Below are positions 8,902 through 14,109 of a stretch of 21,303 bases of DNA, piece by piece; within the stretch, counting starts at the first letter, position 1; every line of letters starts with the position of its first letter. The position numbers were made by a program, and so were the translations under genes. The stretch is from a virus. The notes under the pieces are model-generated. The model had not been told where the DNA came from. It did no database searches and was given only the letters and a program-made list of their open reading frames with translations. Location of the stretch: IMG/VR virus record IMGVR_UViG_3300030102_001489, positions 774 through 22,076 of that record; one strand, written 5' to 3'.

Positions 8902-9387
8902 ATGACAGAAAATAACAATAAAACAAATAACAGAACACCACGTTCTGCTGACACTCGAGCTGAAAAAGTCGCTCGCAAACCATGGAGCCCCCCATCTACT
9001 TTGGAAACTCCACCTGCACCTGATGGTTATACCTACAGGTGGATCAGAGCTGAGAATGTAGGCGTTGAAGATCGAAAAAACATAACTGCCAGACTAAGCG
9101 AGGGCTTTGAACTCGTTAGATCTGATCAGTTAAGTCAAGAAGATCAAAACAAATACGATTCAATGCAACAAGGTCAACACGCAGGTGTGGTTGCAAGAGG
9201 TGGTCTGCTTTTGGCTAAGATTCCTAATGAAACACGTGAAGAGAGAAACTCCTATTTCGCACAACGTGCACAAACACAGCAACAAGCTATTGATAATGAT
9301 CTTATGAGGGAATCAGATCCAAACTCTCCGATATTAAGTCCAGAGAGAAAAAGCAAAGTAACTTTTGGCGGTGGTCAACGTAGTTGA
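8902..9387 (+). CDS. Conserved capsid-module protein, 161 aa
   Basis: A polar protein between scaffold and decoration genes. The central segment (PDGYTYRWIRAENVG, RLSEGFELVRSD, AGVVARGGLLLAKIP, then ERKSKVTFG near the end) is a combination I recall from uncharacterised proteins that always sit next to the scaffold and capsid genes in marine phage contigs. The first 30 residues are basic and disordered (RTPRSADTRAEKVARKPW). No enzyme motif is seen. An AAAAGG stretch lies about 9 nt before the ATG. It may be an assembly factor or minor head protein; this is inference from location. Confidence 0.87.
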   Translation: MTENNNKTNNRTPRSADTRAEKVARKPWSPPSTLETPPAPDGYTYRWIRAENVGVEDRKNITARLSEGFELVRSDQLSQEDQNKYDSMQQGQHAGVVARGGLLLAKIPNETREERNSYFAQRAQTQQQAIDNDLMRESDPNSPILSPERKSKVTFGGGQRS

Positions 9388-9424
9388 TTACTAAAACTAA
9401 TAAACAAATATAAGGTGACTTATT

Positions 9425-9985
9425 ATGGCTAACAAAGATGCCCCATTTGGAGCAAGACTTGTAGGTAAATTAGGTTCTGGCGTTACAACTAATGGAACAA
9501 CAGAATACAAAATTGCCTCTGGTGCTTCAGGGAATATTTTTTCAGGCGATTTAGTGAAAATGACCAACGCAGGTACTATTTTAGTAGCTGCTGCTGGTGA
9601 TGAGTCCATTGGTGTATTTAGAGGTTGTCAATTTACCGATACTAACGGTGATGTTGTATTTAAATCTCATTATCCTGATGGCACTGTAGCGTCTGATATA
9701 GTAGCGTTTGTACATGATGACCCTAATGCTGTATTTGAAATCCAAAGTGCAGGTTCTCCAGCTCAAACCGATGTTGGTTTGAATGCAGATATTTCATATA
9801 CTGCTGGCTCTACCAAAACTGGTATGTCAGCCGTAGAATTATCTGGAACAACAGCGGCGACAACTGCGACTTTCAGAATCATGGGATTCTCGAGTGATCC
9901 AGACAACAGCACAACAGGCTCAGCTAATGTAAACGTTATTGTTAAATTTAATGAGCATTTCTATATCGATCCAACAGGAGTATAA
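9425..9985 (+). CDS. Putative capsid decoration protein
   Basis: A 186-aa beta-rich protein with abundant Gly, Thr, Ser and Ala and few charged residues. It begins MANKDAPFGARLVGKLGS, a start I recall from small proteins immediately before the capsid gene in marine phages. Segments such as SGNIFSGDLVKMTNAGTI and GDESIGVFRGCQFTD look like short beta strands, as in capsid decoration (cement) proteins. A clear ribosome site AAGGTGA lies at 9412-9418. It is followed after 3 nt by the major capsid gene, so the two are probably made together in similar amounts. Decoration function is inferred from size, composition and place. Confidence 0.75.
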   Translation: MANKDAPFGARLVGKLGSGVTTNGTTEYKIASGASGNIFSGDLVKMTNAGTILVAAAGDESIGVFRGCQFTDTNGDVVFKSHYPDGTVASDIVAFVHDDPNAVFEIQSAGSPAQTDVGLNADISYTAGSTKTGMSAVELSGTTAATTATFRIMGFSSDPDNSTTGSANVNVIVKFNEHFYIDPTGV

Positions 9986-9988
9986 ATA

Positions 9989-10891
9989 ATGGCAATAAAT
10001 AGAGCGCAATTAGCGAAAGAATTAGAGCCAGGTCTAAATGCTTTGTTCGGTATGGAATATGCCCGATACGAAGCTCAACATTTAGAAATTTTTGATACAG
10101 AAACTTCTGATAGAGCGTTTGAAGAAGAAACTCTTATCGTAGGATTCGGTAATGCAGAGGTAAAATCAGAAGGTAGTGGTGTCAGATTTGATACAGCTAA
10201 CGAAGGTTATACATCACGTTACACCCACGAGACAGTAGCTTTAGCTTTCGCACTAACTGAAGAAGCAGTTGAAGATAATCTATATGATAGACTCGGAGCA
10301 AGATATACCAAAGCACTAGCTAGATCTATGGCTAACACAAAGCAAATCAAAGCTGCAGCTGTATTGAACAATGCGTTCTCTACAGTAGGTGGAGATGGCA
10401 AAGTGTTGATCGCTACAGATCATCCACTAGGCGGAGGCGGTTCACTAGCAAACAGGGCTACCACTATGGCGGACTTGAATGAAACTTCACTTGAAGATGC
10501 TTTAATTAGTATCTCTACATTTACTGATGATAGAGGTCTAAATATAGCGTTGAAAGGTATGAAACTCATCGTTCCACCACAATTAGTGTTTGTCGCTGAC
10601 AGATTACTGCAAACTCCAGGTAGAGTTGCTACATCTGATAACGACATCAACGCTATCAACAATACTGGTATGATTCCTGATGGTTATGTTGTAAACAACT
10701 ATCTAACAGACACAGATGCTTTCTTCTTGAAAACAGACTGTCCTGATGGATTTAAGTATTTTGAAAGATCTCCAATGACAACATCATTGGAAGGTGACTT
10801 CGATACAGGCAACATGAGATATAAGGCTAGAGAGCGTTATAGCTTCGGATATTCAAACTTTAGAGCCGTTTTCGGTTCTCAAGGAGCTTAA
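9989..10891 (+). CDS. Major capsid protein (HK97 fold, Mu gpT-like)
   Basis: The protein that forms the icosahedral shell. Residues 140-155 (LIATDHPLGGGGSLAN) followed by DLNETSLEDALISISTF (162-178) and GLNIALKGMKLIVPPQLV (183-200) match the Mu-like major head protein family with the HK97 fold. The C-terminal part (MRYKARERYSFGYSNFRAVFGS) is the usual P-domain end. At 300 aa it needs no long N-terminal delta domain, consistent with the separate scaffold gene. The site AGGAG at 9976-9980 lies 8 nt before the ATG. A strong terminator follows 43 nt after the stop, so this gene ends a transcription unit with much read-through control. Confidence 0.93.
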   Translation: MAINRAQLAKELEPGLNALFGMEYARYEAQHLEIFDTETSDRAFEEETLIVGFGNAEVKSEGSGVRFDTANEGYTSRYTHETVALAFALTEEAVEDNLYDRLGARYTKALARSMANTKQIKAAAVLNNAFSTVGGDGKVLIATDHPLGGGGSLANRATTMADLNETSLEDALISISTFTDDRGLNIALKGMKLIVPPQLVFVADRLLQTPGRVATSDNDINAINNTGMIPDGYVVNNYLTDTDAFFLKTDCPDGFKYFERSPMTTSLEGDFDTGNMRYKARERYSFGYSNFRAVFGSQGA

Positions 10892-10901
10892 GGAACGATT
10901 T

Positions 10902-10929
10902 ATTGTAGCGTTTCTCACTCAACTACAAT
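10902..10929 (+). repeat. 7-bp inverted repeat before the terminator
   Basis: ATTGTAG at 10902-10908 is repeated exactly in inverted form as CTACAAT at 10923-10929, with a 14-nt loop. It lies between the capsid gene stop and the terminator. It may form a weak mRNA hairpin that protects the 3' end, or be chance. Confidence 0.35.
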
Positions 10930-10933
10930 TCTT

Positions 10934-10959
10934 AAGGGAGCTTCGGCTCCCTTTTTTTT
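10934..10959 (+). terminator. Rho-independent terminator with UUCG tetraloop
   Basis: AAGGGAGC pairs perfectly with GCTCCCTT around a TTCG loop, closed by a C-G pair, giving the very stable cUUCGg tetraloop. The stem runs into an uninterrupted T tract (eight T at 10952-10959, the first two pairing with the stem). It is the only strong intrinsic terminator I found in the window. Confidence 0.93.
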
Positions 10960-10960
10960 G

Positions 10961-10989
10961 TTGATTACTTTGATTTCTAGGTGTAAACT
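10961..10989 (+). promoter_or_regulatory. Possible sigma70-type promoter
   Basis: TTGATT at 10961-10966 and TAAACT at 10984-10989 are separated by 17 bp and each match 4 of 6 consensus bases (TTGACA and TATAAT). The pair begins two bases after the terminator and would restart transcription for the gene at 11064, leaving a leader of about 70 nt. In AT-rich DNA such matches arise by chance, so this is a candidate only. Confidence 0.35.
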
Positions 10990-11013
10990 CAAGGTAGTTT
11001 AAAATTAATTAGC

Positions 11014-11043
11014 TTAATGAGGATCGATTTCGATTTCCATTAA
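11014..11043 (+). other. Leader hairpin upstream of 11064 gene
   Basis: TTAATGAGGATCG (11014-11026) can pair with CGATTTCCATTAA (11031-11043) around an ATTT loop, with one A-C mismatch and two G-U pairs. The AAAGGAG ribosome site at 11051-11057 lies just after the stem. It could stabilise the mRNA 5' end or keep the ribosome site open. Confidence 0.45.
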
Positions 11044-11063
11044 TACAAGTAAAGGAGTTCATA

Positions 11064-11780
11064 ATGGCTAATCCACATTTTCAAAACTTAATCCTAAATG
11101 CAGGTAATACTGTAGCAACAAAACATAAGAAAGATGTTCCTATGTTTCATGTGAATCCATCAAGTACGTTATTTTATCAATATGCAAATGATTTTATGAC
11201 TTACAATTCAGGTGACTTTACAATAACAACGACTGAAGCAGGTACTGGCTCAGCAACAGAGGCTTTAACTTCTGGTGCAGGTGGCCAACTATTGCTTACT
11301 AATGCTGCTGGAGATAATGATTTAGACTTTTTACAATTAAAAGGCGAGTCTTTTAAACTAAGTAGTAGTAAAAGAGCTTTTTTTGAAGCTAGATTTAAAG
11401 TTAGTGATGCGACACAATCTGACGTTGTTATGGGTTTGCAAATAACCGATACCACACCATTAGCAGTTAGTGACGGTGTTTATTTTATGAAAGATGACGG
11501 TGATACTAACCTAGACTTTCATATTGAAAAAGACGGCACAGATACTACTACTGCTGCAGTAACCACATTAGCTGATGATACTTTTGTAACAGTTGGTTTC
11601 TTTATAGATCCAAATACATCGCAAGTTTCTTACTTCATAGGTGAGGCGGAACCAGTAGGTGTTGTAAACACTAATTTACCAGATGACGAAGAACTAACGG
11701 TGTCATTTGGTATTCAAAATGGTGAAGCAGCAGCTAAAACTATGACAATCGATTACGTAAATGTAATTTGCGAAAGATAG
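11064..11780 (+). CDS. Predicted beta-sandwich (lectin/jelly-roll-like) virion protein, 238 aa
   Basis: Residues 30-236 alternate short strands and turns in the manner of concanavalin/LamG-like beta sandwiches: KRAFFEARFKVSDATQSDVV, MGLQITDTTPL, VSDGVYFMKDDGDTNLDFHI, DDTFVTVGFFIDPNTSQVSY and the closing strand MTIDYVNVICER. That pattern (a strand with an outer F-E-A-R-F-K segment, then a ligand-face strand, then a final D-Y-V) is what suggests the fold; no residue proves sugar binding. It has its own terminator upstream, a candidate promoter and a strong AAAGGAG site (6-nt spacing), so it is probably made at high level, as expected for a capsid surface or head-fibre protein. Acidic and Thr-rich, no membrane segment. 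Confidence 0.85.
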   Translation: MANPHFQNLILNAGNTVATKHKKDVPMFHVNPSSTLFYQYANDFMTYNSGDFTITTTEAGTGSATEALTSGAGGQLLLTNAAGDNDLDFLQLKGESFKLSSSKRAFFEARFKVSDATQSDVVMGLQITDTTPLAVSDGVYFMKDDGDTNLDFHIEKDGTDTTTAAVTTLADDTFVTVGFFIDPNTSQVSYFIGEAEPVGVVNTNLPDDEELTVSFGIQNGEAAAKTMTIDYVNVICER

Positions 11781-11789
11781 GAGTAAACA

Positions 11790-12194
11790 ATGGCTGATAC
11801 AGTAACTTCGCAAACTATTCAGGATACTGATAGAGTTGCAATATTAAAGTTTACTAATGAATCTGATGGCACAGGAGAATCTTCTGTAAAAAAAGTAGAT
11901 GTTTCAGCATTACAACCTAATGATTTAGGTGTTTCTTGCACTAGCGTTTCTATAGCACGTATTTATTGGGCTACTAGAGGCATGGGTGTAGACATTGAAT
12001 TTGACGCATCAACTAATGTTTTAGCTATTCCATTACCAGCAGATAGCACAGGTGATGAATACTATGATGATAGATTTAGTGGTATACCTAATAACGCGGG
12101 TTCTGGAGTGACGGGAGATATTGACTTTACGACTGTAGGCCACTCAAGTGGTGATGCTTATTCTATTATTTTGGTATTGAATAAGAACTATTAA
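11790..12194 (+). CDS. Conserved phage virion protein, 134 aa
   Basis: Beta-rich protein with AGGAG 6 nt before its ATG. The opening MADTVTSQTIQDTDRVAILK, the block FTNESDGTGESSVKKVDVSA and the end GDIDFTTVGHSSGDAYSII are the signature of a small family I recall from many marine phage contigs, usually placed after the capsid gene. No function is established. Position and lack of enzyme motifs make a structural part of the head or neck most likely. Confidence 0.85.
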   Translation: MADTVTSQTIQDTDRVAILKFTNESDGTGESSVKKVDVSALQPNDLGVSCTSVSIARIYWATRGMGVDIEFDASTNVLAIPLPADSTGDEYYDDRFSGIPNNAGSGVTGDIDFTTVGHSSGDAYSIILVLNKNY

Positions 12195-12198
12195 ATGA

Positions 12199-12498
12199 AT
12201 GGCTACCAGAAAACCAGCTAAACAGATCCGTAGAACAACTGGAAAAGGTGGTAATTACCGCCCCACTAAAAAAGGGGCGGGAATGACCCGTAAGGGCATA
12301 AAAGCATATCGTAAAGCCAATCCAGGCTCAAAATTAAAAGGTGCCGTTACTGGCAAAGTTAAAAAAGGTAGTAAAGCGGCAAAAAGGAGAAAGTCTTTTT
12401 GTGCAAGATCACTTGGTCAGTTAAAGAAAAGTTCTGCAAAAACAAGAAATAATCCTAATTCAAGAATAAGGCAAGCTAGAAGAAGATGGAAGTGTTAA
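12199..12498 (+). CDS. Highly basic small protein, 99 aa, no acidic residues
   Basis: By direct count 35 of 99 residues are Lys or Arg and none is Asp or Glu. The blocks KKGAGMTRKGIKAYRKANPG, KGSKAAKRRKSFCARSLGQ and the end RIRQARRRWKC are conserved in a family of small basic proteins that I recall from cyanophages, other marine phages and some giant algal viruses, with no known function. Two Cys (68, 99) could pair or bind metal. Such charge implies DNA or RNA binding. It is the first of six basic-protein genes; the next ATG follows its stop directly. A competing ATG at 12195 gives only an eight-codon peptide. Confidence 0.87.
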   Translation: MATRKPAKQIRRTTGKGGNYRPTKKGAGMTRKGIKAYRKANPGSKLKGAVTGKVKKGSKAAKRRKSFCARSLGQLKKSSAKTRNNPNSRIRQARRRWKC

Positions 12499-12789
12499 AT
12501 GGCTAAATCAGATCCAAAAGTAGGCACAGGTAAAAAACCAAAAGGGTCAGGTCGAAGGTTGTATACCGATGAAAATCCAAAAGATACAGTTTCAATCAAA
12601 TATGCAACAGTGCAAGATGCTAGAGATACTGTTGCAAAAGTAAAAAAAACAAAAAAACCATTTGCTAGATTAATTCAAATACTGACAGTTGGCGAACAAA
12701 GATCTAAGTATGGAGGCAAGCCTAGGCAAGCAGAAATATTTAGAAGAGGCAAAGATGCGATAAGAAGAAAACATGGTAGAATAAAATAA
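12499..12789 (+). CDS. Basic conserved phage/algal-virus protein, 96 aa
   Basis: The N-terminal block VGTGKKPKGSGRRLYTDENP (8-27) followed by KDTVSIKYAT and a helical part (DARDTVAKVKKTKKPFARLI, ILTVGEQRSKYGG) is a recognisable small family shared by T4-like cyanophages, uncultured marine phages and, as I recall, some nucleocytoplasmic large DNA viruses. A Pfam DUF exists for it, I think DUF5872, but I am not certain of the number. Basic overall, no catalytic motif. Its stop overlaps the next start by one base, so it is part of a tight translational chain. Function unknown; nucleic-acid binding is inferred from charge. Confidence 0.85.
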   Translation: MAKSDPKVGTGKKPKGSGRRLYTDENPKDTVSIKYATVQDARDTVAKVKKTKKPFARLIQILTVGEQRSKYGGKPRQAEIFRRGKDAIRRKHGRIK

Positions 12790-13112
12790 TGGCAAAAAAG
12801 AAATTAAATAAAGTTATCAAAGGCTTGCAAAAAGCAAGTAAAACGCATGCTGCACAAGCAAAAACTCTAAAGTCTATAAAAATGAAAAAAGGCGGTAAGG
12901 TAAAAAGCGGTGGCAAAATTTGTCCAGAAGGCAAAGCATGGGCAAAGCGTACTTTTGATACATATCCTTCAGCATATGCAAATATGGCTGCATCAAAATA
13001 TTGTAAAGACCCAAACTACGCTAAAGGAAGTAAGAAAAGAAAGAAAAAAGCCACAGGTGGTTTTGTTTCTATAAGAGGTCAAGGTATAGTTATGAAAGAA
13101 AGATTAAGATAA
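12789..13112 (+). CDS. Basic protein with YPSAYAN motif and C-terminal GG tag, 107 aa
   Basis: Three parts can be seen. Residues 5-33 are a basic helix (VIKGLQKASKTHAAQAKTLK) related to the separate 41-aa protein at 14799. Residues 42-79 hold a small conserved domain with CPEGKAWAKRTFDTYPSAYA and a second Cys in ASKYCKDPNYAK; the YPSAYAN motif is known from small phage and algal-virus proteins of unknown function. Residues 90-107 form a C-terminal tag, GGFVSIRGQGIVMKERLR, that resembles the tag on the next protein. KKGGKV and KSGGKI add two more Gly-Gly motifs. It joins both neighbours by 1-nt overlaps. Function unknown. Confidence 0.86.
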   Translation: MAKKKLNKVIKGLQKASKTHAAQAKTLKSIKMKKGGKVKSGGKICPEGKAWAKRTFDTYPSAYANMAASKYCKDPNYAKGSKKRKKKATGGFVSIRGQGIVMKERLR

Positions 13113-13555
13113 TGGGTCAGTTAGCAGAGTGGAGAAAACAAAACTGGGTGCGTATTGGTACCGATGGATCCATAAAAGGACCATGTGGTACAAGTAAAGA
13201 TAAAAAAAATCCAGATCGTTGTTTACCAAAAGCAAAAGCACAAAGTTTAAGTAAAGCAGAACGAGCAAAAACAGCTAGAAAAAAGAAAGCTGCTGGTAGA
13301 AAAGGTAAAACAGTTGTAGCAAATACAAAAAAAGCTAGAGTGTCAATGAAAACAGGAGGAACTATGTTAAAAAATAAACAAAAAGCAGATTTAAATAAAG
13401 ATGGTAAAATATCTTCATATGAGATGAAAAGAGGCATGGCGATAGAAAAAGCCATGAAAAAACAAAACCGTGCTAAAATGAAAGACGGTGGTTTTATAGC
13501 TAAAGGTTGTGGAGCTGTAATGAATAACCGTAGAAAAGTTACAACCATTAGTTAG
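13112..13555 (+). CDS. Basic protein with EF-hand loop and GG tag, 147 aa
   Basis: Residues 5-65 (AEWRKQNWVRIGTDG, then GPCGTSKDKKNPDRCLPKAK and SKAERAKTARKKKAAGRKGK) are a conserved basic domain seen in many phages, with two Cys that might bind metal. Residues 93-104 are a canonical EF-hand calcium loop: DLNKDGKISSYE has Asp1, Asn3, Asp5, Gly6, Ile8, Ser9 and Glu12 in place. Residues 126-147 (GGFIAKGCGAVMNNRRKVT) are a tag similar to the end of the previous protein. A strong internal ribosome site and ATG at 13364 could also give a 63-aa product holding only the EF-hand and tag. The function is not known; the calcium loop is seen, its use is inferred. Confidence 0.87.
   Translation: MGQLAEWRKQNWVRIGTDGSIKGPCGTSKDKKNPDRCLPKAKAQSLSKAERAKTARKKKAAGRKGKTVVANTKKARVSMKTGGTMLKNKQKADLNKDGKISSYEMKRGMAIEKAMKKQNRAKMKDGGFIAKGCGAVMNNRRKVTTIS
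13354..13359 (+). promoter_or_regulatory. Internal Shine-Dalgarno AGGAGG
   Basis: A perfect AGGAGG lies inside the 13112 gene, 4 nt before an in-frame ATG at 13364 (residue 85). It is also the coding sequence for Gly-Gly of a TGGT motif, so it may simply reflect the protein. Confidence 0.5.
13364..13555 (+). other. Possible nested gene product, 63 aa EF-hand protein
   Basis: Starting at the internal ATG would give MLKNKQKADLNKDGKISSYE and the C-terminal tag without the N-terminal basic domain. The perfect upstream AGGAGG supports it. The full-length reading frame is equally intact, so this is an alternative product, not a replacement. Confidence 0.35.
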
Positions 13556-13563
13556 GAGATAAA

Positions 13564-13731
13564 ATGCCAAAGAAAAAATCAGAAGATCCAAAACTACAAG
13601 CTAGATTAAACGCAAAAGTTCGACCAGACGAGCAAGTATCTAATGAGCGTGTTTATTATAATATGCCAAAGAAAAAAGCTCCTGCAAAAAAAAACACTGC
13701 TAAAAAAGGCAGACCAAAGAAAAAGGATTAA
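13564..13731 (+). CDS. Small basic AT-hook-like protein, 55 aa
   Basis: This frame is short but has a good site AGGAG at 13554-13558, 5 nt before ATG, and fits exactly between its neighbours. The product is very basic. The C-terminus KKGRPKKKD (47-55) contains the GRP core of an AT-hook, a motif that binds the minor groove of AT-rich DNA. MPKKK occurs twice, at residues 1-5 and 34-38, and the underlying 15-nt sequence is identical (13564-13578 and 13663-13677). This suggests internal duplication or fusion of two tiny genes. Binding to the phage's own AT-rich DNA is plausible but inferred. Confidence 0.8.
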   Translation: MPKKKSEDPKLQARLNAKVRPDEQVSNERVYYNMPKKKAPAKKNTAKKGRPKKKD

Positions 13732-13733
13732 TT

Positions 13734-14081
13734 ATGTTTAAAAGGACTAAATATTATGCAAGTGGCGGTCGTTCTAAAGGCAGTAAATACATGTCTAAAG
13801 GCGGTAAAGCTACAAAATATATGGCAAAAGGTGGTAAAGCTACTAAATACATGGCGAAAGGCGGAAAGGCTTCTAAGTATATGGCTAAAGGAGGTAAGGC
13901 CTCTAAATATATGGCAAAGGGAGGCAAGGCTTCAAAATACATGGCTAAAGGTGGTAAAGCGTCTAAATATATGGCTATGGGGGGAAAAGCCTCAAAATAT
14001 ATGGCTAAAGGTGGCAAAGCTTCAAAGTACATGGCAAAAGGGGGCAAAGCTTCCAAATATATGTCTAAAGGCGGTGCTTAA
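13734..14081 (+). CDS. Tandem KYMAKGGKAS repeat protein, 115 aa
   Basis: After a 17-residue start that itself looks like a degenerate unit (KYYASGGRSKGS), the protein consists of nine complete ten-residue units of consensus KYMAKGGKAS and a final eight-residue unit ending SKGGA. It has no Asp or Glu and about 33 Lys or Arg. It begins 2 nt after the previous stop, with AAAGGATTAATT before the ATG. The pattern Lys-Tyr-Met-Ala-Lys-Gly-Gly suggests an extended or helical basic polymer able to coat DNA or RNA, or a scaffold of many identical binding sites. Function is unknown. Both other frames through the repeat happen to be open, which is a by-product of the periodicity. Confidence 0.85.
   Translation: MFKRTKYYASGGRSKGSKYMSKGGKATKYMAKGGKATKYMAKGGKASKYMAKGGKASKYMAKGGKASKYMAKGGKASKYMAMGGKASKYMAKGGKASKYMAKGGKASKYMSKGGA
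13785..14078 (+). repeat. 30-bp coding tandem repeat, ten units
   Basis: Ten in-frame units (nine of 30 bp, the last 24 bp) encode KYMAKGGKAS with minor change. Reading each unit out, no two are identical in DNA: Gly codons vary among GGT, GGC, GGA and GGG, Ala among GCT, GCA, GCG and GCC, Lys between AAA and AAG. The only protein changes are S/A in position 4, T/S in position 10 and one K-to-M. Confidence 0.95.
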
Positions 14082-14096
14082 TATAAATTATTAGAT

Positions 14097-14104
14097 AAAG
14101 GGGG
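14097..14104 (+). promoter_or_regulatory. Ribosome site deciding a TTG start
   Basis: AAAGGGGG lies 5 nt before a TTG at 14110. No in-frame ATG exists in the conserved N-terminal part of the following protein, so this site supports the unusual start codon. Confidence 0.7.
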
Positions 14105-14109
14105 TTACT

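Noticed and set aside
13117-13548. 143-aa minus-strand frame opposite the EF-hand gene
   Set aside because: Shadow of a Lys-rich coding gene (AAA read as TTT gives Phe-rich peptide); no ribosome site, and all other genes are on the plus strand.
13785-14078. CRISPR-like array because of regular 30-bp period
   Set aside because: Units are adjacent with no spacers, not identical, and fully in frame with a protein.
13754-14094. Open frames of 100 aa (minus strand) and 112 aa (plus, another frame) through the repeat gene
   Set aside because: They arise because the 30-bp period lacks stops in those frames; no ribosome site and no recognisable product.
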